Shown: piece after piece, positions 31,817 through 43,378 of the stretch
Layout of the letters: each line of letters starts with the position of its first letter
How positions within the stretch are numbered: the first letter of the stretch is position 1
Assembly (NCBI RefSeq): GCF_000367765.1
Contig: NZ_AORI01000001.1
Location: 62,001-126,000 of the forward strand
DNA length: 64,000 bases
Origin: Metamycoplasma auris 15026
GTDB taxonomy: Bacteria > Bacillota_I > Bacilli_A > Mycoplasmatales > Metamycoplasmataceae
Direction of reading: 5' to 3'
The notes under the pieces: generated by a model
Seen by the model: only the letters and a program-made list of their open reading frames with translations
Databases searched by the model: none
Told to the model about the DNA's origin: nothing
Made by a program: the position numbers and the translations under genes

Positions 31817-33829
31817 ATGCAAATACGAATTCAAGAAGACATTAAAGATTGCGGACTTTATGCCTTGCAAGCAGTATACAAATTTTATTGAAAAAAATGG
31901 CTTGATATCAATAAATTAAAATACCTGTGTCCTTACTCACAAAATGGCATATCAATTGCAGATTTGATTGAAAGTGCAGAGCAACTTTCAATTGAAATTG
32001 AGCCATATAAGATTGCTTTTGATGAACTTATTTCAATGCAAATTACAAGCCCTTGTATTTCAATTATCAAGATTGATAATTTTATGCATTATATTATTAT
32101 AAAAAATATTAAAAATGGCTACGTAGAAACCTATGATTCAGTTAATGGCAAAAGAAAAATTAAACTCACTATTTTTAAAGAAATGTATACCAATATCATT
32201 CTTTTTACTAAAAAGAAAAAAGAAAAGAAATCCAATAAAGAATTTATTGAAAAATTTCGTCTTCCTTTCAAAATTTATTTTGGTTTTATTTTCTTTTTAA
32301 TCCTTCTTAGTTTAATCATTGTTTCACTGAATTTCTTTTTATCATTTATCAATAAGTTTATTTTTCTATACATTCAAAGTTTTGCATGAAACAATGCTTT
32401 AAAAAGTATTCTTTTTTTATTTTGAATATCTATTGCTTCAGTAATAGCTAATTTAGTAAGTGCTTTGTTTTTAAATTTTTTAAGGATAAATATTGCTAAA
32501 AAAATAAAAAATAATTTTATTTCAAAATTAGAAACTGGTAACTACAACCAAATAACTAAGATTGAACAAAACGAAATTATTTTAAGGTATTTATCAATCA
32601 ATATGATTTCTAATTTTTATGCTTCAATTTTAATCTTTTGGCCTACGCTTATTTTTACATTATCTTTCTTAATTCCGCTTATTTTCTATGTGAATTTGCA
32701 TTCAATAATAATTATTTTTAGTAGTAATTTAATAAAGGTGCTATTAACTTACTTAATTAATTCAAGAATATATCTAGCCTCAAAAAAATTGATTACTACT
32801 AATCTTAATGAAATAAATGAATTAAGTTTTTTAGCCAAAAACTATGAGCCTTATGGGAAAGAAGTTTGGAAAAATGTTTCCTTGTTTAACTATTATGACA
32901 CACTCAATCTTAATGCTTCAATTGAAAAAACAATTAATAAACTAAATGCCTTAAAAAACTCATTATATTCATTTTTTACAATTATTAGTAATAGTCTTAT
33001 ATTTTTAATTTTTATCAATATTAAAAATAGCAATATCTCAGATCTTCTTTTTATATTCCAATTGCAATCACTTTTGAATGAGCCTCTTAACAATTTTCAA
33101 ACATTTTTAACAGAAAAAAAGATTAATAGAATCAACATTGAACGTCTCTTTTTTATTCTGAATATTCCAAGCAATCAAAATATTGAAAAAGTGTCTTTAA
33201 ATGAAGAAATAAAAATGATAGAAATTAAGAATTTAAACTTTGGTTATTCATCTAAAAAAATTATTTCAAATATGAATTTAAATATTGATTCAAACTATGT
33301 TCTTGAAGGAAAAAATGGATCTGGAAAAACGACATTTTTAAAAATTCTTTCTGGTTTATTTTTTGATTTAAATAATAGTGTTTTAATTAATCAAATTCCG
33401 ATTGAAAAGATCGATAAAGATTGAATTGCAAATAACATTTTTATGATTGACAAAGATAATAATTTTCCTAATGTTGATTTATATACTTATTTGTTTTTTG
33501 AAATACCTGAACAACAAAAAAATGAAATACTAAAAAACAAAGAATTTATTAGTCTTTTAGAGAATTTAAATCTTGATTTATTTGCAAATTTATTTATGTT
33601 AAAAAACAAACTTTCCATGGGACAAATTCAAATAATAAAATTGCTTCCTTTGATGATTAGAAAATTTCAATTAATTTTACTCGATGAGTCATTAGAATTT
33701 ATTGCAAACAATCTTCTTGAAAAAATAAGAAATTTAATTTTAAAAAAACAAAAGACTTCAATATTTATTGAAGTAAGTCATACAAATAGATTCATCACAA
33801 AAGACCACAAAATTTATAAGTTTTTATAA
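31817..33829 (+). CDS. Peptidase-containing ABC exporter (C39 peptidase, membrane domain, ATPase)
   Basis: A 670-residue one-chain transporter of the bacteriocin/ComA type, which cuts double-glycine leaders from peptides and exports them. The N-terminal C39 peptidase starts IQEDIKDCGLYALQ with Cys12; His91 (NFMHYIIIKN) and Asp107 (VETYDSVNGK) complete the triad, spaced 79 and 16 residues, the same as in ComA. Hydrophobic membrane segments occupy about 150-400. The ATPase has Walker A GKNGSGKTT (about 498-506), signature LSMGQ (599-603), Walker B LILLDE (to Glu624) and switch His655. All motifs look intact. There is no clear ribosome binding site at ATG 31817. No precursor peptide or immunity gene is recognisable nearby. 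Confidence 0.9.
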
Positions 33830-33862
33830 ATATTTAATATTTTTTTTCATTAATTTATAATT

Positions 33863-34321
33863 ATGCGTATGAATAATTTGAATATAAAAAATTGCAGTCT
33901 TTTTGCATTTAAATTTAAGGAAGATTTTTTAACTATTTTAGCTGAGTCAAAGAGGGAATTTAATGCCCCCAAGGACATATCAGTTGACTTATTATTTGTA
34001 ACTAAATGTAAGATGAAAAAACTTAATTTCTTACACCGCCAAAAAAACTATACAACTGATATTTTAAGCTTTCCCTTAGAAGCACAAAAAGAACTCGATT
34101 TTTTAGAATTATTGGAACTTGGACAAATCATAATTTCACCTTGAAAAATAATTAAACAAGCTAAAGAATTTAATCATAGTTTAAGAAGAGAATTTTGTTA
34201 TATTTTTGCCCATGGAATTGCACATTTATTTGGCTTCGATCACCAAACAGAAGAAGAAGCTAAAATAATGAACCAACATGTAGAAAATATAATGCAAAGA
34301 TTAAATATTACAAGATATTAA
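33863..34321 (+). CDS. ybeY: Endoribonuclease YbeY (rRNA maturation)
   Basis: Metal-dependent RNase that acts in 16S rRNA 3' end maturation and ribosome quality control; 152 residues. The zinc-binding signature HGIAHLFGFDH is at 117-127 (consensus HGxLHLxGYDH). Upstream, NFLHRQKNYTTDILSFPL matches the conserved NxxYRxxxxxTDVLSFP. One UGA is Trp. A TATAAT at 33856-33861 would place the transcript start at or just after the first ATG, so translation may begin leaderless at ATG 33869 (MNNLNIKNCS) rather than 33863. It is 13 bases before era, a common ybeY-era pairing. Confidence 0.92.
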
Positions 34322-34334
34322 AGTGAGGTTAAAT

Positions 34335-35225
34335 ATGAAAAAAGTTTGCTATGTTGGCCTTATTGGCAGACCTAACGTAGGCAAAAGTACATTATTAAAC
34401 AATATATTGAATTTCGATTTATCAATTGTTACTAATCTAGCACAAACAACTAGAGATAATATCAAGGGTATTTATAATGACCATGATAGTCAACTTATCT
34501 TCATTGATACACCAGGAATTCACAAAGCTGAATTTCTATTATCTGAAAAATTAAATGAAAAAAGTTATAAAACACTTAAAGATGTTGATGTTGTTTTATT
34601 TGTTACTGCTGCAAATGAAAAATTAGGCACTGGCGACAAATACGTAATTAATAAAATTAAAGAAACAACAGATGCAAAATTAGTTGCTGTTATAACTAAA
34701 ATTGATTTAATAGATAAAAAAGAACTACTAGATGAAAAAGCAGCTCAACTAAAAGAGCTTGGTTTTTTAAGTGTATTAGGTGTTGGCTTAGGATACAAAC
34801 AAACTTATTATGATTTGGTGGATGAAATTAAAAGTTTTGCTTATCCTTCAGAATTAATTTATGAAGAAGACCAATATAGCGATGTCTCATTGCGTTTTAT
34901 GGCAAAAGAAATCATTAGAGAAGCTGCAATCAATAATCTATATCACGAAGTTCCTCACTCAGTTGCAATCACAATTGATGAGTTTATTGAAAACGAAAAT
35001 GATGATAGCGTGCCATATAAAATCTATGCTACTATTTTTGTTAAAAGTGAATCACAAAAAGGTATTCTTATTGGAAAAGGTGGTTCAAAAATAAAAACAA
35101 TTTCTATGTCTGCAAGACAAAGAATGATTAGCGTTTTTCAACACCCAATCATATTACTTGTAAAAGTTAAAGTCGATGAGAACTGAGTTGATGATGAACA
35201 AAAAATTAAAAACGCAGGTTATTAG
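34335..35225 (+). CDS. era: GTPase Era
   Basis: Essential GTPase in 30S ribosome assembly, 296 residues. The G domain has G1 GRPNVGKST (11-19), G2 TTRDN, G3 DTPGIH, G4 TKIDL. The C-terminal KH RNA-binding domain carries ILIGKGGSKIKTISMSARQRM. One UGA codon is Trp near the end. ATG 34335 follows GAGG; GTG 34323 is rejected because it precedes the ribosome binding site. The stop TAG is followed at once by the ATG of the PotD-like gene, linking rRNA maturation and polyamine transport genes in one string. Confidence 0.96.
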
Positions 35226-36890
35226 ATGAAAAATCTTTTTTTAACTCATCGGATTAAATTAATTCTCCTCTCGATTTTATTTTCTATTTTATTTATTTTG
35301 TTTTTTGTCATTCTTTTTGTTAAATTAAGTAACCCATACAAGGTTAGCATCTACAATTATGAGTCTTATTTAAGTAGGCCTATAATTGATAATCTAAAAA
35401 AGAATTACTCTTATCATGTGTTTAAAAATCTTGATGAATTTACTCGCGCAATTAAAAATAAAAAAGCCGTTGCTGGTGTTCATTCAGATTACCAAATAGC
35501 ACAATTAATTCTTGAAAAAGAACTAAAGAAAATAAACTTTAAAAAAGTTTTCGGCGATGATTTTAAATACAATGAAGATGATTGACAAGATAAGAAAAAT
35601 CAAGTCTATGCTTTATATCCAGAAGAAGTAATAAATCAATTTGAATACTTTAATAACTGAATCATTGATGAAATTAAAAAAATAAATCCAAAAAGAGAAA
35701 CAAATAAGCCTTATGTTTTTTATGATAAGAATGATAAAAGCAAAGCCATAGGTTTTGATATTGATTTGGATGGAAAAATTGATAACTTCTATGAATACAT
35801 TATTCCATACTTCACACTTGACAAACTAATTGCATATAACCCACAAAATACTGATATTGCTAAAAAAACAAGAAATAATCTTGTAGAAAATGCTACTTTT
35901 GATGATATTGTGGATGGAAAAAGTTGAACTGAAACTTTATCTAAACTTGTAAAAAAATACAAAAATCCTAACATTTATTGAACTCATTATTTTTTAGATA
36001 ATGCAATGATCGGGCAATTTTATACACAAGATAAAAATAAAAATCAATTAGATAAAGATGGAAAATGAATTCTTTATAATCTTAAAAATTACAGAGATGT
36101 GTTTAATGACTTTAGTAATTTAGTTTTAGAAACAACAAAAAAATCAATCGAAGATACAACAAGAAATAAATTAGTAACAGATGGTCAAGAATTAGTATCT
36201 TCAATTATAGAACCTAAAAGAAATAAGGCTGATATTGCTATTATGTATAATGGAGATGCACTTGATGCTTATTATGGACAAGATAACTTTGCATCATTAC
36301 CTGAAACAGATAACATTTCCTTTGTAAGACCAAATTATAGTTATCTAAATATTGATGGTTGAATCATTTCAAAAGATACAAATGATAAACAAGCAGACTT
36401 ACTACTAGAAAATCTTCACGATAACCTTTATAAAGATGCATCATTTAATGTTGCGCAACTAGAAACACAATATCTTAAAAATGTTTTAGAAACATTAAAT
36501 GAAAAAGATTCATCAAAAAAAGATTTCTATATAAAAAATCTTTTTAAAGATAGCAAACTCGAATCTCCTAAAACATTAGAAGAAATAGATAAAGAATTTT
36601 TCAAAGAAAGTTACTCTTCATTTCAAGATGCTTGGGAATCATTTAACTCACCATTTATCTTAAATTTCCATCATATCAATTACACTCCAAGTTTTAAAAA
36701 TACAAAAGATTTCTTGAAGAAATGATATTTCTTAGATGAAGAAAAAACTCCTGATAAAAAAGCCTTAAAAATCTTTGATATAAATGACACAGAAACTAAA
36801 GAAAAAACAAAGTTTAGAGCATATCAACCTCTAAGTCTTGAATTAAAGACCAAAATGATTGAATACTATTATGAAATAACTAATTCTTAA
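35226..36890 (+). CDS. potD: PotD-like membrane-anchored substrate-binding protein, copy 1
   Basis: A 554-residue extracytoplasmic binding protein for the polyamine ABC importer encoded by the next three genes. It has a single N-terminal membrane anchor (about residues 9-33) and no lipobox Cys. PotD-like features: YKVSIYNYESYLSRPIIDNL (first strand), AVAGVHSDYQIAQLIL, IAYNPQN and DIAIMYNGDALDAYYGQ, then IDGWIISK. It is about 200 residues longer than E. coli PotD, with insertions and a long C-terminal part. It begins directly after the era stop. A paralogue of similar build lies at the far end of the same operon. Confidence 0.85.
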
Positions 36891-36916
36891 ATTTATTAAT
36901 AAATTGAAAGGAAAAA

Positions 36917-38281
36917 ATGGAAAAGAAAAAAATCAAAAAAGAAGATTCATCCATTATTGAATTAGTTGACGTTGTTAAAGAATTTGAAGATAAAACTGTT
37001 CTTGATAATGTTAATCTACAAATTAATAAAGGTGAATTCATTACTCTTTTAGGTCCTTCTGGATCAGGTAAAACTACGATCCTTCGTATTATTGGTGGTT
37101 TTGAATGAGTTACACGTGGTGAAGTTAAACTACATGGTAAAGATATCAAGGATTTATCCCCACACAAAAGAGATGTATCAACCATTTTCCAAGACTATGC
37201 CCTTTTTAGCCATCTTAATGTTGAAAATAACATTAAATATGGACTAAGACTTAAGCGAATTAAAAAAGAAAATGTTCCAAAATCATTCAAAACAAAACTA
37301 ACATCCCAAAAGACTAAATGAAAAAAATACGCTCAGCAAAAAATGGCTGCGCTTGATAAAGAATTTGAAATCTACGAAAAAGAATTAAGTAGCAACACTA
37401 AGCTTTCAAAGAAAAAAAGAGAGAAATACCAACAATGAATTGATGACATGGATTTCAAATATTCATATTGAGAAAACTATGTTGATTTAAAAACTGAAAG
37501 CTACGAAAAAAGATTTTTAACTCGTCCTATTAGCAATGCTGAAATGGACAAAGAAGTTAAAGAAATTATGGAACTTGTTGGTTTAAGCGGCAACGAAAAG
37601 AAAAATGTTAATTTCCTATCTGGGGGAATGAAACAAAGAGTTGCTCTTGCTAGATCATTAGTTATTGAGCCTGAAATTCTTTTATTAGATGAACCTCTAA
37701 GTGCTTTAGATGCAAAAATTCGTGAAAAAATGCAAGTTTTATTAAGAGATATCCAACAAAAACTAAAACTAACCTTTATTTTTGTTACTCACGACCGGAA
37801 TGAAGCTTTGCAACTAAGTGATCGTATTGCTGTTATTAGAGATGGTAAAGTTGAACAATTTGCTACTCCAAAAGAGTTATATGACTATCCTATAAATAAA
37901 TGAGTAGCCAATTTTATTGGTGACTCAAATTTCTTTGATGCAACATTTTTAGAAGAAAATAAAGTTAAATTTATTTCCAAAACATTTGAAACAATTCATA
38001 CTGAATTTAGTCCAAATGAAAAAGTCGATGCTTTAATTCGTCCTGAAGATATCATTATTACTAAAACAAAAGCAAAAGCAAAACTAACTGGGGAAATTAT
38101 TAAATCAACCTATAGTGGAATTTATTACAATTATGATATTAATGTTAAAGGACATATCATTAATGTTAAAACTCCATCAAAACATGATGTCGGAAAAGAA
38201 GTTTATTTAACTTGAGATGTGGACGCAATCCATTTAATGAAAAAGGATAAGAAATTTAGTGAACAAGAACCTGAATCTTAA
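36917..38281 (+). CDS. potA: Spermidine/putrescine ABC transporter ATPase with an inserted coiled region
   Basis: ATP-hydrolysing subunit of the polyamine importer, 454 residues. Walker [11 protein letters not shown]-loop FQDYALF (Gln92), signature LSGGMKQR (from residue 234), Walker [12 protein letters not shown], switch His in [10 protein letters not shown], and a C-terminal TOBE-like domain ([11 protein letters not shown]). Between Q-loop and signature there are ~140 residues instead of the usual ~50. The extra ~90 residues are strongly charged and probably coiled coil ([20 protein letters not shown]). Longer PotA proteins with such insertions are known in mycoplasmas. Four genes of the importer are closely linked; the 3' end overlaps potB. 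Confidence 0.93.
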
Positions 38282-39152
38282 TTCTAAAAAAGAAATTAAG
38301 ATACCCAAGAAAAAGAAAACTTATTTCACATCTCCAATTCAAAAACTTCAACTTTCATTAATTATTCCATACGTTATTTTTACAATTCTATTTATTATTC
38401 TTCCAATGGTTTTTGTTTCTATTTATGCATTTAAACCACTTGAAGGACAACAAAAACAACTAGAAAACTGAGCAATTGCTTTAAGACCTTCAACATGAGT
38501 TATCATCGGTAGATCACTTCTAACTGGTGGTATTGCGGCCATTTTAAGCCTTATTATTGGCTTTCCTTATGCCTACATTGTTTCACGTTCAAAATATTCA
38601 GTTATTAAGATTTTAGGATTAACTTTAATTCTAAGTCCTCTAGCTATTTTTACAATCTCAAAAGCTCTAGCTGTTAGAGGTTTATTCTCAGCTATCTTTG
38701 ATGAAAATCATTTGAATAATAATTTCTTTATTATCTTTGGGATGGTTTATTTGTATCTACCTTTTATGGTACTTCCTTTATACCAAGTGCTAAAAGATAT
38801 GCCTAATAATATTCTTGAAGCATCCCAAGATTTAGGCTATTCAAAATTTAAAACTGTTTTTACTGTAATTATTCCTTATTCTGCAAAAGCAATTTTAAGT
38901 GGTTTAGGAATTGTTTTAATGATGGCTGCAACTTCCATTATTATTTCAGACAAACTACTACCAAATGGCAGCCAAAAACAATTAATTGGGAATTTAATTA
39001 ATCAATTTGCAAACACAGCTAATCCATTTGATTTGGCAAACTCATCTACTTTAGTTATTATTACTCTTTCAGTGCTATTAGGCATCTATGGAATAATTTA
39101 TGGTATTCCATATCTAATTTCAAAGAAAAAACAAGGAAGTCACTATGAATAA
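38259..39152 (+). CDS. potB: Spermidine/putrescine ABC transporter permease PotB
   Basis: Inner permease subunit of 297 residues and about six membrane segments. The family coupling loop is DMPNNILEASQDLGYSKFKT followed by FTVIIPYSAKAILSG. The start is GTG 38259, overlapping potA by 23 bases, with AAGGAT 9 bases upstream; no ATG fits in frame before the first membrane segment. A basic N-terminal tail (KKEIKIPKKKKTYF) precedes membrane segment 1. UGA-Trp codons split the frame in the standard code. The stop overlaps the potC start. Confidence 0.92.
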
Positions 39153-39993
39153 ATTTAAAAGTTTTCTTAAGTACTCATATGTGTTTGTAATTCTTGCATT
39201 TCTTTATATTCCAATTATTTTTGGAAGTATTTATAGCTTCAATGCCCCATCTGACAAAGGGATTTTTTCAGTAACCACCTGAAATCGAACATCTTTTGAA
39301 GCATATAGAGAATTATTTTCTAAATCAAACTTATTAGCATTTGCTAACTCATTTCTTTTAGGTCTTGCTACTTCCGTTTTAGTTATTTCTTTATCTTTAC
39401 TTACAGTTTTTGCTCTTTGAAGACACAAAAACAAAGTAGCGCGTTCATTTGTCCAAACTACATCAAATATTCCTTTAATTAATCCTGATGTTATTACTGG
39501 ATTAACGCTTGCTATTGTTTTAAACTTCCTTTTCTTTGGTACTCTTAAGGCTACTAGTGAAGGTTTCTTTAGAGCTATTATTGGGCATACTGTTATGTGT
39601 TTACCTTATGGAATTCTTATTATGCTTCCAAAAAGTGACAAATTCTCAAAAAACGTTTTTGAAGCAAGCCAAGATTTAGGTTATTCAAAATTTAAAACCT
39701 GATTCAAAACTTATTTTGTTTACATGTTAGGTTCAATTGGTTTTACATTTGTAATGACAATGACACTTTCTTTTGATGATTTTATTATTACAAGAATTGT
39801 TTCCAATACCCAAACCTTAGGAACTAAGTTATACGAAGGACAATTCCAAGCTTGGTCGCTTGCAATTGGTGCAATTTCATTAATTATTGTTATATTTTCA
39901 AACACAATATACATTGTCTTTAAAAAGAGTCAAAATATTAAAACTAAGAAAACCATTTTATTAACAAGAAGACAACAACAAAAAGATTTTTAA
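39145..39993 (+). CDS. potC: Spermidine/putrescine ABC transporter permease PotC
   Basis: Second permease subunit, 282 residues. It has about six membrane segments, with the coupling loop NVFEASQDLGYSKFKTWFKTYF, and SIYSFNAPSDKG after the first segment. ATG 39145 lies in the end of potB (overlap 8 bases, ATGAATAA), so the two permeases are translationally coupled, as expected for a heterodimer made in equal amounts. The last residues are strongly basic. The second PotD-like gene follows after 15 bases. Confidence 0.93.
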
Positions 39994-40008
39994 GGAGGTA
40001 CTTATAAA

Positions 40009-41763
40009 TTGCATAGAAAACTTTTTAAAGCTTTAATCTTTTCTTTTGCTAGCATTCTAATTCTATTTTTATTTATTGGTTCCTTAGCCTTAAAATTAAA
40101 CAATAAATACCGTCCCAGCATTTATAACTACGAATCATATTTAGCTCCTGGTATCATTAAAAAACTTAACCAAAATTACCACTATAAACAATTTAAAGAA
40201 GTCAATGAATTCACACAAGCTCTTGTCCAAGATAAAGCCATCGCTGGTGTTGGTAGTGACTTTCAAGCAGCGCAACTAATTCTTGATAAAAAAATTAAAA
40301 AAATAGATTATTCAGTTGTTTTTGGGGATGAAAACAAAGACTGAAACAAACGTAAAAACTTATTTACTGAAACAATCCAAAATCATCTTGAAAACTTTGA
40401 TCAATTAATCTATAACAAATTAGCATCAATGACAGAAGATGATTTAAAAAGAATTGGCTTTGAAATTGATCCACAAAAAAAAGCTTGAAGAATGCTTGAT
40501 GAAACAAAAGCAAAAAATGAAAAAGAATGAGACCATTTTGCTGATTTCATTATCCCATATTATTCTCAAGACAAAGGTATTGCTTATAACATTAATAAAG
40601 ACACAAGACCGCATTTAAAAGACCTAAATGACGATGGTGAAATAGAAGAATTAAAAGAAGCCAACCTTAAAAAAGATTGACTTGATATTTTTAAAATTCT
40701 ACATAAACATAACTACCAAAGAATTGGCTGAACTAATGCTTATGTTGATAATTTAATGATTGGCGCATTCAATTCTAGAAAAGAATGAACAAAAGAATTC
40801 ACAGCAAATGGTGAAGGAAAACTTTTTGACTTTAATGAAAAAAATTACAAAGATGCAATTGATTCTTTTGTTAGTTTTGTTAAAAATGCATCGGGTTATG
40901 AAATAAGAAATACAATGCATAATTTCTTAAGTGGTGATGGTCTTGAATTAGTTAATCATTTAATCGAACCAGCTTCGGGAAGAAGCGACGCAGCTGTTGT
41001 TTATAATGGTGATGCCTTAGATGCATATTATTCAAAAGATAATTTTGCAAGTGTTGAAGAAGGAAAAATTCGTTTCATTCGTCCAAAACATAATTACATT
41101 CTTATGGATGGCTGAATTATTTCTCATAAATTAAGTGAAGAAGATACCAAGAAATTTCTAGAAGCTCTTAAAGAAAATGTTTATCATAATAATGCAAAAT
41201 TCAATAAAGAAGATGGATTAATGAATCTTGAAGAAGAATTCATTGCAAAAATTATTGAAAACATTGGTGATAAAGAAATAAAAGAAGCTAAAGAAATTCT
41301 TGCATCAATATTTGAAAATGAAGAAGCAAAAAAAGAAATCATTGAACAATTAAACAAAAATGAAACTTTAAAAACAACTGACTGAAACAAACTAGATGAA
41401 TGAACTAAGAACATTAATCCAAAAGAAGTTGATAATAAAAAATTCAAAGATTTTCTTCATATAGTAAGATCACATTCAGACGATGGATACAAACTTTTTG
41501 AAGATATATTTAGTGATGTTTTTTCAGATATTGAACTTTCAGAAATAGGAAATTTTGATTACATTTCATATACTCCAGCAGATGCTTTAACTTATGCATT
41601 TATTGATAAATGATACTTTGGAAATGATGAAATTGCAAAAGGTATTTTTGAACAACCTCATCCAGAAAAAGATAGTGAATACCAACTATTCACATATCCT
41701 CTAATTGAAAATAATTTAAGAACAAAAATTGTTTCATACTACTTTGAAAAAACTAAAAACTAA
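40009..41763 (+). CDS. PotD-like membrane-anchored substrate-binding protein, copy 2
   Basis: A 584-residue paralogue of the PotD-like protein at 35.2 kb, with the same build: N-terminal membrane anchor (about 8-30), PSIYNYESYLAPGIIKKLNQ, AIAGVGSDFQAAQLIL, IAYNINKDT, DAAVVYNGDALDAYYSKDNFAS and MDGWIIS. The two differ most in the C-terminal third. The start is TTG 40009, 10 bases after AGGAGG at 39993-39998, with no ATG nearby in frame. It closes the operon and is followed by a terminator. Whether it binds the same ligand as copy 1 cannot be told from sequence. Confidence 0.85.
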
Positions 41764-41826
41764 TTAAATTAATTTCAAAACATTGACCATTAATTCATAT
41801 TCTTTTTTTCTAAAAGAAATTAAATA

Positions 41827-41871
41827 AAAAAAGGCTAATTTTCAATTTAAATTAAGCCTTTTTTGTTTTTT
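41827..41871 (+). terminator. Terminator of the pot operon
   Basis: AAAAAAGGCTAATTT / AAATTAAGCCTTTTTT with a short loop and T-run, 64 bases after the last pot gene. Confidence 0.85.
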
Positions 41872-41962
41872 ATTGGAATTTTAAACACAAATATTCTTAT
41901 CAATAATTAAGATGATTATTTATCCAAATTCCTATATCCTAAACGCTAGTAAAATAATTAAG

Positions 41963-41968
41963 TATAAT
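41963..41968 (+). promoter_or_regulatory. -10 promoter element of asnS
   Basis: TATAAT, 52 bases before the asnS ATG, with AAGGAA at 42000-42005 as ribosome binding site at wide spacing. Confidence 0.5.
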
Positions 41969-42020
41969 TAATTATTAATTAATAATATATTTGAATTAAA
42001 AAGGAATATTAAATAGCATT

Positions 42021-43370
42021 ATGACAATTAAAGAATTATTACTAAAACAAAAAGAAAATGCGATTTCTGAAGGTCTTAAATTGAGTATTGAAGGTTGAAT
42101 TGTTTCAAATCGGGGAAATGAAAAAATTAGATTTTTAACAATAAATGACGGAAGTAGCATTTCTAATCTACAAGTTGTTGCTAAAAATGAAGATATTGAA
42201 AAATTTTCAATATCAAATATTTCTTTAGGAACTTCTTTGGTTATAAATGGTTATATCCATCTAACTCCAAATGCTAAACAGCCTCTTGAACTAATCTTAG
42301 AATCACTTACAATCATTAACTCAGTTGATGAAGATTTTCCTATCCAAAAAAAAGAAACTTCGCTTGAATTCTTAAGAGAAATTCCTCATCTAAGAAACAA
42401 AACTAATCTTTTTAAATGCATAATGTTAATTAGAAATTCCTTATCCTTTGAAATTCACAAATACTTTCAAGAAAATAGCTTCTTATATATGGCATCACCT
42501 ATCATTACATCTAATGATGGCGAAGGCGCTGGCGAAACTCTTTTAGTAGATGATGAAAATAAAGAATATTTCTTCAAACAAAAAGCATTCTTAGGAGTAA
42601 CAGGACAACTACATGCGGAATCCTATGCTCAAAGTTTTAAAAAAGTTTATACATTTGGCCCAACTTTTCGAGCTGAAAATTCACATACTTCAAGACACCT
42701 TGCTGAATTTTGAATGATAGAACCAGAAGTTGCTTTTTATAAACTTAAAGATATTGTTTTGCTAGCTGATGATTTATTAAAAACTGTAATTAAAAATACT
42801 ATTCAAAACTACAATGATGAAATGAATTATTTAGATTCAATAAATCCTGGTTTATTAGATAATCTAAACAAGTTTCTAAGTAATAAATTAACAATTATTG
42901 AATACAAAGATGTTGTTGAAAAACTTAAGGAATTTAAAGATCAATTTATAGAAAAAGATATTCATTTTGGCATGGACTTAGCTTCAGAACACGAAAAATT
43001 CTTATCTGAACAAATTATTCAAGGCCCAGTTGCAGTTATTAATTATCCTAAAGATATTAAAGCTTTTTATATGTATCAAAATGATGATAATCAAACTGTT
43101 GCAGCATTTGATTTATTAGTGCCAGGAATTGGAGAATTAATTGGGGGCAGTCAACGGGAAGAAAGATATCAAAAACTTCTAGATCGTATGAATGAAATCA
43201 AAATTCCAATTAAGCCTTTGCAATGATATTTAGATTTAAGACGCTTCGGTTATGCGCCATCTTCTGGTTTTGGTATTGGTTTTGAAAGACTTATTATGTA
43301 TGTAACAGGTATTTCTAACATAAGAGATGCAATACCTTTCCCAAGAGTTGCTGGACAAATAAAAATGTAG
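42021..43370 (+). CDS. asnS: Asparagine-tRNA ligase
   Basis: Class IIb synthetase for tRNA-Asn, 449 residues. The N-terminal OB-fold anticodon-binding domain includes [24 protein letters not shown]. Then [19 protein letters not shown], motif 2 [27 protein letters not shown]-type sequence (here [17 protein letters not shown]), and motif 3 [16 protein letters not shown]. The [12 protein letters not shown] form and ending [10 protein letters not shown] distinguish AsnRS from AspRS. Several Trp are UGA. It is followed 8 bases later by a glycosyltransferase-like gene. Confidence 0.96.
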
Positions 43371-43378
43371 GTTAAAAT

